This document shows, piece after piece, positions 1 to 5,888 of a stretch of DNA of 6,748 nucleotides (within the stretch, counting starts at the first letter, position 1; each line of letters begins with the position of its first letter). Made by a program: the position numbers and the translations under genes. This DNA comes from an uncultured Prevotella sp. Lineage in GTDB: Bacteria > Bacteroidota > Bacteroidia > Bacteroidales > Bacteroidaceae. The stretch is taken from positions 1 to 6,748 of the forward strand of contig CALZDK010000108.1 of the NCBI GenBank assembly GCA_945637645.1, written 5' to 3'. The notes beneath the pieces are model-generated. The model saw only the letters and a program-made list of their open reading frames with translations. It had not been told where the DNA came from and did no database searches.

Positions 1-5
1 GTATT

Positions 6-55
6 AAAAAAATAGGAACCAGGAGAAAGACATTCGTCTTCTTCCCGATTCCTAT
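6..55 (-). terminator. Intrinsic terminator downstream of asd
   Basis: Long imperfect hairpin. The outer arms ATAGGAA (12-18) and TTCCTAT (49-55) pair perfectly, and the inner arms 22-31 and 36-45 pair with one mismatch and one wobble around a 4-nt loop (32-35). Read on the minus strand, the stem is followed at once by seven T (complement of 6-12), the classic stem plus U-tract. It starts about 20 nt past the asd stop, so it most likely ends asd transcription. There is also a T run on the plus-strand side (64-70), but it is separated from the stem by about 8 nt. Confidence 0.75.
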
Positions 56-76
56 GAGTGAGTGTTTTTTTGTTTG

Positions 77-1087
77 TTATTTAACGTTGCCCACCTTTAT
101 CAGGTATTCGGCAATCTGAACGGCGTTGAGTGCCGCACCCTTGCGTATCTGGTCGCTGCTGAGCCAGAATGTCAGTCCGTTCTCGTCGGAGAGGTCCTTG
201 CGGATGCGTCCCACATACACGTCGTCCTTGCCTGCCGTGTCGAGAGGCATAGGATATACGAGGTTTGCGGGGTCGTCCTGCAGTGTGCATCCAGGAGCCT
301 CCGCTATTGCCTTCTGTGCCTCCTCAACGGAAATTGGGCGTTCTGTCTCAATCCACACCGACTCGGAGTGTGATCTCAGCGACGACACTCTCACGCACAT
401 TGCCGAGCACTTCACGTCGCTGTGCATAATCTTTCGTGTCTCGTTAAACATCTTCATCTCCTCCTTGGTGTATCCGTTAGGCTGGAACACGTCAATCTGT
501 GGTATCACGTTGTATGCGAGCTGGTATGCGAACTTCTTCACCGTCACAGGCTCGTCGTTCATTATCTGTTTGTACTGTTCCTGCAGCTCAGCCATTGCAG
601 CCGCTCCTGCACCGCTTGCGCTCTGGTAGCTTGCGATGTGAATACGCTTTATGTGGCTCAGCTTCTCTAAAGGCTGCAATGCAACGACCATCATTATCGT
701 TGTGCAGTTAGGGTTGGCAATAATGCCACGAGGGCGGTTCAGCGCGTCCTCGGCGTTGCACTCTGGCACCACGAGAGGCACGTCCTCGTCCATGCGGAAT
801 GCGCTTGAGTTGTCAATCATCACCGCACCGTACTTGGTGATGTCCTCGGCAAACTCCTTCGATGTTCCTGCTCCAGCAGAGGTGAATGCGATGTCGATGT
901 CCTTGAAATCGTCGTTGTGCTGCAAGAGCTTCACTTCATACTCCTTGCCCCTGAAGGTGTATTTCGTTCCTGCGCTGCGTTCTGATCCGAACAGCACGAG
1001 ATCGTCCATGGGGAAGTTCCTCTGGTCGAGAACGCGAAGGAATTCCTGTCCCACTGCGCCACTCGCTCCAACAATAGCTACTTTCAT
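77..1087 (-). CDS. asd: Aspartate-semialdehyde dehydrogenase
   Basis: This enzyme reduces L-aspartyl-4-phosphate to L-aspartate-4-semialdehyde with NADPH in the cytoplasm, the second step of the aspartate pathway leading to lysine/diaminopimelate, threonine and methionine. The 336 residues match the usual family length. The N-terminal nucleotide-binding loop GASGAVG is at 7-13, NSSAFRMD with the probable phosphate-binding Arg98 at 93-100, the catalytic Cys128 in NPNCTT, Gln155 in SYQSASGAG, and the Arg238/His240 pair in LRSHSES. The C-terminal helix around GAALNAVQIAEYL (317-329) is also typical. The ATG at 1087 is preceded by a purine-rich stretch and gives the expected MKVAIVGASG start. It stands alone on its strand here, with a candidate TAATTTTG promoter box upstream and a hairpin terminator downstream, so it is probably monocistronic. 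No catalytic residue appears missing. Confidence 0.97.
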   Translation of the reverse strand: MKVAIVGASGAVGQEFLRVLDQRNFPMDDLVLFGSERSAGTKYTFRGKEYEVKLLQHNDDFKDIDIAFTSAGAGTSKEFAEDITKYGAVMIDNSSAFRMDEDVPLVVPECNAEDALNRPRGIIANPNCTTIMMVVALQPLEKLSHIKRIHIASYQSASGAGAAAMAELQEQYKQIMNDEPVTVKKFAYQLAYNVIPQIDVFQPNGYTKEEMKMFNETRKIMHSDVKCSAMCVRVSSLRSHSESVWIETERPISVEEAQKAIAEAPGCTLQDDPANLVYPMPLDTAGKDDVYVGRIRKDLSDENGLTFWLSSDQIRKGAALNAVQIAEYLIKVGNVK

Positions 1088-1150
1088 GTCTTTTCTTCTT
1101 TTTTATGTTGTTAATGTTCTATTTCTTTGGCCATTTCAGCTTTTCGGGTG

Positions 1151-1158
1151 CAAAATTA
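1151..1158 (-). promoter_or_regulatory. Candidate asd promoter, -7 box
   Basis: On the minus strand this reads TAATTTTG, an exact match to the Bacteroidota primary-sigma -7 consensus TAnnTTTG. Transcription starting a few bases downstream would give an asd leader of roughly 55-60 nt. No clear TTTG -33 element was found at the usual distance, so the call rests on the -7 box and its position. Confidence 0.45.
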
Positions 1159-1172
1159 CAACATTTAATGCA

Positions 1173-1199
1173 ATTATCCTTTAATTTTTAAGGAATAAT
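1173..1199. promoter_or_regulatory. Imperfect palindrome between divergent promoters
   Basis: ATTATCCTT (1173-1181) and AAGGAATAAT (1190-1199) are inverted copies with one extra A in the right arm, around an 8-nt AT-rich centre. The palindrome lies between the candidate asd and antiporter promoter boxes, about 15 to 41 bp upstream of the asd -7 box. It could be an operator for a dimeric regulator. AT-rich sequence makes chance palindromes common, so this is tentative. Confidence 0.25.
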
Positions 1200-1215
1200 G
1201 ACTGAAATATGATAT

Positions 1216-1231
1216 TTTTTTTGCACCTTTG
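1216..1231 (+). promoter_or_regulatory. Candidate antiporter promoter region
   Basis: Two overlapping partial matches to the Bacteroidota -7 box occur on the plus strand: TTTTTTTG (1216-1223) and CACCTTTG (1224-1231). Both end in TTTG followed by CAC, so TTTGCAC is directly repeated 8 bp apart. Neither has the full TA at the first two positions, and no good -33 TTTG was seen. The spacing would give the antiporter mRNA a leader of about 25-35 nt. Confidence 0.35.
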
Positions 1232-1260
1232 CACAAAGAAATGAAAATCAGCAGAAAAAG

Positions 1261-3396
1261 ATGCCAGATATTTCGCAATATTTCCCGATTACCGACCCGA
1301 CATTGATCTTCTTTGTCGTGCTCTGCATAATACTGTTTGCGCCCATCGTCATGTCGCGGTTGCGCATTCCACACATCATTGGCATGGTGCTTGCCGGCAT
1401 CATGGTGGGACGCTATGGTCTTAACATTTTGGAACGAGACTCGTCGTTCGAGCTCTTCGGCAAGGTGGGTCTGCTATACATAATGTTCCTTGCCGGCTTG
1501 GAGATGAACCTCACCAACATCAGGAAGCGGCAGCGGCAGTTCCTCGTCTTCGGTCTGCTAACTTTTGCCATACCGTTCTGCACGGCTTATCTCGTAGGCA
1601 TTTTCCTCCTTGGCTATTCCGAGATCACCTCGCTGCTCCTTGCCTGTATCTTTGCCTCCAACACCCTCATTGCCTACCCCATAGTCTGCAAGTTCGGTCT
1701 GCAGAAACATCCCAGCGTCGCACTTAGTGTTGGATCGTCTATGATAGCCCTCACTCTCTCGTTGCTCATCCTTGCCGCCATAGTGGGTTCGGCGAGTGGC
1801 GATGCGGGAGTTACGTTCTGGGTGCTTTTCGTCACCAAGGTCATTCTTTTCTGCACCGTCCTCTCCCTCGTCATTCCGAGGCTCACCCGTTGGTTCTTCA
1901 ACCACTACGACGACTCCGTGATGCTCTATATCTACACCATGAGCGTGCTCTTCCTCAGTGCCGCCGTCTCCGAGTTTTGCGGACTTGAAGGCATCTTCGG
2001 CGCTTTCATGGCAGGTCTTGCCCTAAACCGCTACATTCCGAGTGTGTCGCCCTTGATGAACCGCATCGAGTTTATCGGCAACGCCCTCTTTATCCCCTAT
2101 TTCCTCATCGGTGTGGGCATGCTCATAGACATCAGTGTCCTTTTCCATGGCTACGACACCCTTTGGGTTGTCTTCTGCATGGTTGTCTTCGCCACCCTTG
2201 GCAAGGCGATAGCCGCCTACGCTTCATGCTTCATCTTCAAGGCCCCGCTGCTTTCCGGTCACATGATGTTCGGTCTCACCGAGGCACATGCCGCCGGAGG
2301 CATTGCCATGACCATGGTGGGCATGCACATGATGTTGCCCGACGGCTCCTATGTCTTCGACGCCAACGTGCTTAACGGTGTAGTGATGATGATTCTCTTC
2401 ACCTGTATTGTCAGCTCCATAGTCGTTGACAACTCCGCCCAGGCAATCCTCCTGAAGGAGAAACTCAATATTGCTGAGACGGAGAATATCGCCGCCGACG
2501 ACGAGCAGATGCTGCTGCCGCTGCAGCACGACGAGGATGCCGACACACTTGTCAATCTCGCCATCATGATGCGCAACAAACGGCTCAACCGTGGACTCAT
2601 CGGACTCAATGTGGTGTACGACGACGTGAACAGCAATCGTAACCGCAAGGAAGGACGCAACATCCTTGAGCGTGCCGAGGAGACGGCAATCTCCGCCGAC
2701 GTGCTGATGCAGAGCCAGAGCCGCCTCTCTACCAACATAGCCAACGGCATAAAACACGCCTTCAAGGAGTTCGACGCCTCGGAGATAATAATGGGTCTTC
2801 ACCGCAAGACCTCACCCAACGACTCGTTCTGGGGCGCCTACACTCCCGGACTTATCACGGAGATAAACCGCCAGATAATGATTTGCCGCATACTGAAACC
2901 TCTGAGCACCCTGCGCCGCATTCATGTGGCTGTGCCTTCGAGGGTGGAGTTCGAGCCTGGCTTCTACCGCTGGATAGAGCATCTCTCGCGCCTTGCGGGC
3001 AACATAGGGTGCAAGATAATATTCCATGGCAGGGAAAAGACCAACGGACTGATAGAGGAATATATCCGCAACCGCCACCCGGAGGTGCGCATGGAGTTTG
3101 AGGAACTTGTCCACTGGAAGGAACTGCCCACACTCTCCGACAAGGTTCGCGACGACCATCTGCTCGTGGTCATCACCGCCCGTCCTGGCACTGTGAGCTA
3201 TAAGCCCGCCTTCGAGCGGTTGCCCATAGAGCTTACCGAGAACTTCCCCACGTGCAGCCTCATAATCCTCTATCCCGACCAGCACGGTCAGCCACAGGAT
3301 GTGATGACCTTTACCGCTCCGCAGCGCCGCGACAGCGAGAGTGCATACGCTACGTTGCTCAAGTGGGTGGAGCGTATGAAGATGAAAAGGAGATAA
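1261..3396 (+). CDS. CPA2-type cation/proton antiporter with C-terminal USP-like tail
   Basis: This is a probable inner-membrane monovalent cation (Na+ or K+)/H+ exchanger for pH or ion homeostasis. Residues ~12-392 form about a dozen hydrophobic segments with the Na+/H+ exchanger family pattern: RIPHIIGMVLAGIMVG (35-50), FLAGLEM (76-82), FASNTLIAYP (131-140), GIFGAFMAGLALNRYIP (244-260), FIPYFLIGVGM (277-287), a membrane Lys315 in LGKAIAAY, and HAAGGIAMTMVG (343-354). The Asp-Asp or Asn-Asp pair of many CPA2 exchangers is Ser133-Asn134 here. After residue ~395 a cytoplasmic tail of ~315 residues contains two alpha/beta segments (about 426-545 and 552-672, the second beginning RRIHVAVPSR) resembling paired universal-stress-protein domains, though no clean nucleotide-binding glycine motif is visible. 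The ATG start follows an A-rich leader. The gene ends 33 bp before the ABC ATPase, so the two are probably co-transcribed. Ion specificity cannot be read from sequence. Confidence 0.9.
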   Translation: MPDISQYFPITDPTLIFFVVLCIILFAPIVMSRLRIPHIIGMVLAGIMVGRYGLNILERDSSFELFGKVGLLYIMFLAGLEMNLTNIRKRQRQFLVFGLLTFAIPFCTAYLVGIFLLGYSEITSLLLACIFASNTLIAYPIVCKFGLQKHPSVALSVGSSMIALTLSLLILAAIVGSASGDAGVTFWVLFVTKVILFCTVLSLVIPRLTRWFFNHYDDSVMLYIYTMSVLFLSAAVSEFCGLEGIFGAFMAGLALNRYIPSVSPLMNRIEFIGNALFIPYFLIGVGMLIDISVLFHGYDTLWVVFCMVVFATLGKAIAAYASCFIFKAPLLSGHMMFGLTEAHAAGGIAMTMVGMHMMLPDGSYVFDANVLNGVVMMILFTCIVSSIVVDNSAQAILLKEKLNIAETENIAADDEQMLLPLQHDEDADTLVNLAIMMRNKRLNRGLIGLNVVYDDVNSNRNRKEGRNILERAEETAISADVLMQSQSRLSTNIANGIKHAFKEFDASEIIMGLHRKTSPNDSFWGAYTPGLITEINRQIMICRILKPLSTLRRIHVAVPSRVEFEPGFYRWIEHLSRLAGNIGCKIIFHGREKTNGLIEEYIRNRHPEVRMEFEELVHWKELPTLSDKVRDDHLLVVITARPGTVSYKPAFERLPIELTENFPTCSLIILYPDQHGQPQDVMTFTAPQRRDSESAYATLLKWVERMKMKRR

Positions 3397-3429
3397 AGAA
3401 AAGAATAGAAGAAAAAATACATATTGGAT

Positions 3430-4086
3430 ATGATCGATTTAAAGAATATAAGGAAGAGTTTCGGCTCGTTGGAGGTGCTCAAGGGCATCGACCTGCATAT
3501 CGACAAGGGCGAGGTGGTGAGCATCGTTGGTCCCAGTGGAGCGGGAAAGACGACACTGCTCCAGATTATGGGTACGCTCGACCGTCCCGACAGTGGTAGC
3601 GTGGTTGTTGACTCCGTGGACGTAAGCAGTCTCAAGCAGAAGAAGTTGTCGGACTTCCGCAACCTTCATGTAGGTTTCGTTTTCCAGTTCCATCAGCTCT
3701 TGCCGGAGTTCACTGCCATAGAGAACATCATGATTCCTGCTTTCATTGCCGGGAAGTCGCCGAAGGAGGCTAAACAGAGGGCAATGGAGCTTCTCGACTT
3801 CATGGCACTTTCCGACCGTGCCACCCATAAGCCCAACGAGCTCTCAGGTGGCGAGAAACAGCGTGTTGCCGTGGCGCGTGCCTTGGTGAATAATCCTGCC
3901 GTGATACTTGCCGACGAGCCGTCAGGCAGTCTCGACACGAAGAACAAGACCGAACTCCACCAACTCTTTTTCGACCTTCGCGACAAGTTCGGTCAAACCT
4001 TCGTCATCGTAACCCACGACGAACAGCTGGCTTCCATCACCGACCGTACCATACACATGAAGGATGGGAGGATTGAGGAGGTTTGA
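3430..4086 (+). CDS. lolD: ABC transporter ATP-binding protein, LolD type
   Basis: This is the ATPase subunit of an ABC system, most like LolD, which powers release of lipoproteins from the inner membrane through LolCE; FtsE and MacB ATPases are close relatives. All nucleotide-binding motifs are intact in 218 residues: Walker A GPSGAGKTT (34-42), Q-loop Gln86, signature LSGGEKQR (138-145), Walker B VILADEP (158-164) with catalytic Glu163, D-loop SGSLDT (165-170) and switch His196. The ATG at 3430 is preferred over a TTG two codons upstream because it gives the usual MIDLKNIRKSFG start. No permease partner (LolC/LolE type) lies in the window, so the LolD label rests on similarity alone. The gene lies 33 bp after the antiporter. 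Its stop codon TGA falls inside the first unit of the GTTTGA repeat array, and its last codons are C-free like the array. Confidence 0.85.
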   Translation: MIDLKNIRKSFGSLEVLKGIDLHIDKGEVVSIVGPSGAGKTTLLQIMGTLDRPDSGSVVVDSVDVSSLKQKKLSDFRNLHVGFVFQFHQLLPEFTAIENIMIPAFIAGKSPKEAKQRAMELLDFMALSDRATHKPNELSGGEKQRVAVARALVNNPAVILADEPSGSLDTKNKTELHQLFFDLRDKFGQTFVIVTHDEQLASITDRTIHMKDGRIEEV

Positions 4087-4155
4087 TGGGGTTTGAAAGG
4101 TTTGAGAAGGGGTTTGAGATGGTTTGATGGGGTTTGAAAAGTTTGAAAAGTTTGA
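4081..4155 (+). repeat. GTTTGA array, 8 units, between lolD and cvfB
   Basis: GTTTGA begins at 4081, 4091, 4100, 4112, 4122, 4132, 4141 and 4150, giving spacings of 9-12 bp (mostly 9-10) with A/G-rich filler such as AAAG or TGGG. The first unit contains the lolD stop codon. The plus strand, which is the sense strand of both flanking genes, has no C at all from 4057 to 4156 (100 nt), starting inside the lolD coding end. The last TTTG (4151-4154) lies 19 bp before a TTTC at 4174, so the array could supply a -33-like element for cvfB, but the -7 match is poor. A related array lies at 5818-5885 in reverse orientation. Confidence 0.85.
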
Positions 4156-4192
4156 TCCTCAATAGTATTAAAGTTTCGCAAAGACAATATAA

Positions 4193-5035
4193 ATGGAAAA
4201 AATAAAACTTGGAGACTACAACCTGATGCGGGTTGTGAAAGAAGTGGATTTTGGAATGTACCTCGATGGTGGTGTCGAAGGAGAAATATTATTGCCTTCG
4301 AGATATGTGCCGAAAGGCCTGAAGGTAGGCGATGAGATTTCTGTGTTCGTTTATCTCGACCAGGACGAGCGTCCTGTTGCCACCACCTTGCAGCCATTGG
4401 CAAAGGTGGGCGACTTCGCCTATCTTGAGGTGGCGTGGGTAAACGAGTATGGTGCGTTCCTCAACTGGGGACTGATGAAAGACCTCTTCTGCCCGTTCCG
4501 CGAGCAGAAGAAACGCATGGAGAAGGGGCAGGGCTACATTGTGCATGTGGGCATCGACGAGGACAGCTACCGTATGGTGGCGTCGGCAAAGGTGGAGCAC
4601 TATCTCAGTCGTGAGATGCCTCCCTATGCCCATGGCGACAAGGTCAGTCTTCTTGTATGGCAGAAGACTGAGCTTGGCTTCAAGGTCATCATCGACAACG
4701 AGTTTGCCGGACTGGTCTATGCCGACCAGGTGTTCCGTCCGCTCACCACAGGCGACCGTCTTAATGGCTATGTCGATCGTGTGCGTCCCGACGGAAAGAT
4801 CGACGTTACCATCCAGCCTACGGGTCGCCGCAACACCGAGGAGTTCTCCGAAGTCCTCTTGCAGTATCTCAAGGACAACAACGGACATTGCGACCTTGGC
4901 GACAAGAGTCCTGCCGAGCTCATTTCCGACCGCTTCAAGGTGAGCAAGAAGACATTCAAAAAAGCTGTCGGCGATTTGTATAAACGCCGTCTAATAGAAT
5001 TAAGTGACAACGGCTTGACACTTCTGCAAAAATAA
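4193..5035 (+). CDS. cvfB: S1 RNA-binding protein, CvfB family
   Basis: This 280-residue cytoplasmic protein has the CvfB layout of three S1-like OB folds followed by a winged-helix domain. Approximate limits are 1-65 (VDFGMYLDGGVEGEILLP), 70-135 (WVNEYGAFLNWGLMKDLFCP), 146-208 (FAGLVYADQVFRPLTTGDRL) and 216-280 (winged helix, with DRFKVSKKTFKKAVGDLYKR). Members bind RNA; the name comes from a Staphylococcus aureus virulence-expression factor, and the role in Bacteroidota is not established. The ATG at 4193 follows an AT-rich leader with no strong Shine-Dalgarno sequence. It lies 106 bp after lolD, mostly repeat array, so it may be co-transcribed or have its own weak promoter. Its 3' end converges with the FKBP gene, and the U-tract of the opposing terminator overlaps its last codons. 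Confidence 0.88.
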   Translation: MEKIKLGDYNLMRVVKEVDFGMYLDGGVEGEILLPSRYVPKGLKVGDEISVFVYLDQDERPVATTLQPLAKVGDFAYLEVAWVNEYGAFLNWGLMKDLFCPFREQKKRMEKGQGYIVHVGIDEDSYRMVASAKVEHYLSREMPPYAHGDKVSLLVWQKTELGFKVIIDNEFAGLVYADQVFRPLTTGDRLNGYVDRVRPDGKIDVTIQPTGRRNTEEFSEVLLQYLKDNNGHCDLGDKSPAELISDRFKVSKKTFKKAVGDLYKRRLIELSDNGLTLLQK

Positions 5036-5076
5036 AACAAGGGGTTTGATTGAACATACAACAATCAAACCCCTTG
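5028..5076 (-). terminator. Intrinsic terminator in the convergent cvfB/FKBP intergenic region
   Basis: The arms CAAGGGGTTTGATTG (5038-5052) and CAATCAAACCCCTTG (5062-5076) are a perfect 15-bp inverted repeat with a 9-nt loop. On the minus strand the stem is followed directly by TTTTATTTTT (complement of 5028-5037), so it is a strong terminator for FKBP transcripts; the U-tract lies opposite the last codons of cvfB. On the plus strand the stem starts 2 nt after the cvfB stop but has no T-tract after it, so intrinsic termination of cvfB would be weaker. The arm contains AAGGGGTTTGA, also present in the array after lolD (4107-4117). Confidence 0.85.
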
Positions 5077-5083
5077 CTCCTAA

Positions 5084-5195
5084 TCAACTCGTCAACTCGT
5101 CCATTCGTCCACTTGTCCACTTGTCCACTTGTCCACTTGTCAACTTGTCCACTTGCCAACTTGTCAACTCGTCAACTTGTCAACTCGTCAACTTG
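5084..5195. repeat. 14-unit, 8-bp tandem repeat array
   Basis: Fourteen consecutive units of exactly 8 bp fit the plus-strand consensus TCMACTYG; common forms are TCCACTTG, TCAACTTG and TCAACTCG. There are no insertions or deletions over 112 bp; only two units depart further (TCCATTCG at 5100, CCAACTTG at 5156). Variation is mostly A/C at position 3 and T/C at position 7. The array lies in the 3' untranslated region of the FKBP gene, 2 bp past its stop, and reaches to 7 bp before the terminator stem. The plus strand is C-rich and G-poor (about 3 C and 1 G per unit). Because 24 bp is three units, several frames stay open and encode an 8-residue repeat (such as SGQVDKWT on the minus strand), but no real gene is supported. 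Confidence 0.92.
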
Positions 5196-5197
5196 TC

Positions 5198-5803
5198 CTA
5201 ATCCCTCCAGAAGTCTTTCAACATCATTTCGTAAACGAGAGTGCTGTAGCCAGGGATATTGTCTCTCCCCTCAACGCCGTAGCACAGCTGGTAGGGCATA
5301 TACACCACCCAACGGTCTCCACGGCGCATGTGTAGCAGTGCTGTGGTGAATCCGTCTATCAGGCCACCGCCAGCCAAGAATCTTGCTGCCACGGCAACAT
5401 CGGGGTCAAACGGCTCAATATAGCTCGCGTCGGCTTTCAAACCGTTGGGGTAGGAGGTTGAAGGCAGAAGGTTCACCTTGTAGTGTACGGCTACAGAGTC
5501 GGTGTACATCGGCGATGCCGTTTCCGTTGCCGGTGCGCTGTTTACCACGTGCACGAGGATATAGTCTGCGTTGGTGAGGAAGTCTCCCTCGCCTTTCGAC
5601 CATGTCCTTATGCGCTTCCAGTCGGTGCGGCCGTTGGCAATGAGAGCCTGCACCGAGTCTGTCAGGTGGTTGAAGTATGTCTCGTTGCGCACTTGCCAGT
5701 CTGGATACTCCTCCACTATGCCGTCGTCCTCACTGCATGAGGTCGTGGCAAACAGTGCCACGACCGTCATGAACAGGTAAAAGATTTTTTTCTTTATATA
5801 CAT
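5198..5803 (-). CDS. FKBP-type peptidyl-prolyl cis-trans isomerase lipoprotein
   Basis: This is a 201-residue predicted lipoprotein that would act at the cell envelope, probably on protein folding. MYIKKKIFYLFMTVVALFAT is a signal peptide with a lipobox-like TTSC ending at Cys23. SEDD follows the Cys, resembling the Ser plus acidic-residue export signal reported for surface lipoproteins in Bacteroides. Residues ~100-197 form an FKBP domain: VAVHYKV (104-110), LIDGFTTALLHMRRGDRW (148-165), YMPYQLCYG (168-176) and IPGYSTLVYEMML (183-195). Against human FKBP12, active-site Asp37, Ile56 and Tyr82 are matched by Asp125, Ile149 and Tyr175, but Phe36 appears as Ala124 and Trp59 as Phe152, so isomerase activity may be weak. 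The ATG at 5803 is chosen over an upstream TTG (5821) because it starts the signal peptide. It follows glyQS on the same strand and may be co-transcribed with it. Confidence 0.88.
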   Translation of the reverse strand: MYIKKKIFYLFMTVVALFATTSCSEDDGIVEEYPDWQVRNETYFNHLTDSVQALIANGRTDWKRIRTWSKGEGDFLTNADYILVHVVNSAPATETASPMYTDSVAVHYKVNLLPSTSYPNGLKADASYIEPFDPDVAVAARFLAGGGLIDGFTTALLHMRRGDRWVVYMPYQLCYGVEGRDNIPGYSTLVYEMMLKDFWRD

Positions 5804-5817
5804 TTGTCTGTTACTAC

Positions 5818-5885
5818 TCAAACCTTTTAAACTTCTAAACCCCTCAAACCTTTAAAACCTTTCAAACCCTTCAAACCTTTCAAAT
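5818..5885 (-). repeat. GTTTGA-like array, 8 units, between glyQS and the FKBP gene
   Basis: On the plus strand TCAAAC or a near variant begins at 5818, 5827, 5836, 5844, 5853, 5862, 5871 and 5880, spaced 9 bp apart with one 8-bp step. On the minus strand, the sense strand of both neighbours, these are GTTTGA units. Four are exact; the rest carry one to two changes. The sense strand has no C from 5893 down to 5811 (83 nt). The array begins 3 bp after the glyQS stop and ends 14 bp before the FKBP start codon. It shares TTTGAAAGGTTTGA and GGGTTTGAAAGGTTT with the array after lolD, in the same orientation relative to the genes. Confidence 0.85.
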
Positions 5886-5888
5886 AAC

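Noticed and set aside
126..629. Plus-strand open frames across the asd region (also 651-1184)
   Set aside because: They are antisense shadows of the well-supported asd coding frame.
1088..1145. Lysine riboswitch or attenuator in the asd leader
   Set aside because: The predicted leader of under 60 nt is too short and shows no conserved riboswitch core or leader peptide.
2224..2802. Long minus-strand open frames inside the antiporter gene (also 2812-3285)
   Set aside because: They are His/Val-rich antisense shadows caused by codon bias of the real plus-strand gene.
4081..4155. G-quadruplex in the G-rich array strand
   Set aside because: Only three GGGG runs occur, about 17-20 nt apart, with other runs of two; this does not fit a canonical four-run quadruplex.
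4956..5159. Minus-strand open frame with an 8-residue repeat (SGQVDKWT type)
   Set aside because: It is produced by the 8-bp array staying open in several frames, overlaps the terminator and the cvfB end, and has no domain or leader supporting translation.
5084..5195. CRISPR-like array
   Set aside because: Units are 8 bp, directly adjacent, with no spacers and no cas genes nearby.
5050..5349. Plus-strand open frame reading LSTCPLVH-type repeats
   Set aside because: This is the same array read on the other strand, running into the antisense of the FKBP gene.
5819..5821. TTG start for the FKBP gene, six codons upstream
   Set aside because: The ATG at 5803 begins directly with the charged n-region of the signal peptide, and the TTG lies inside the repeat array.
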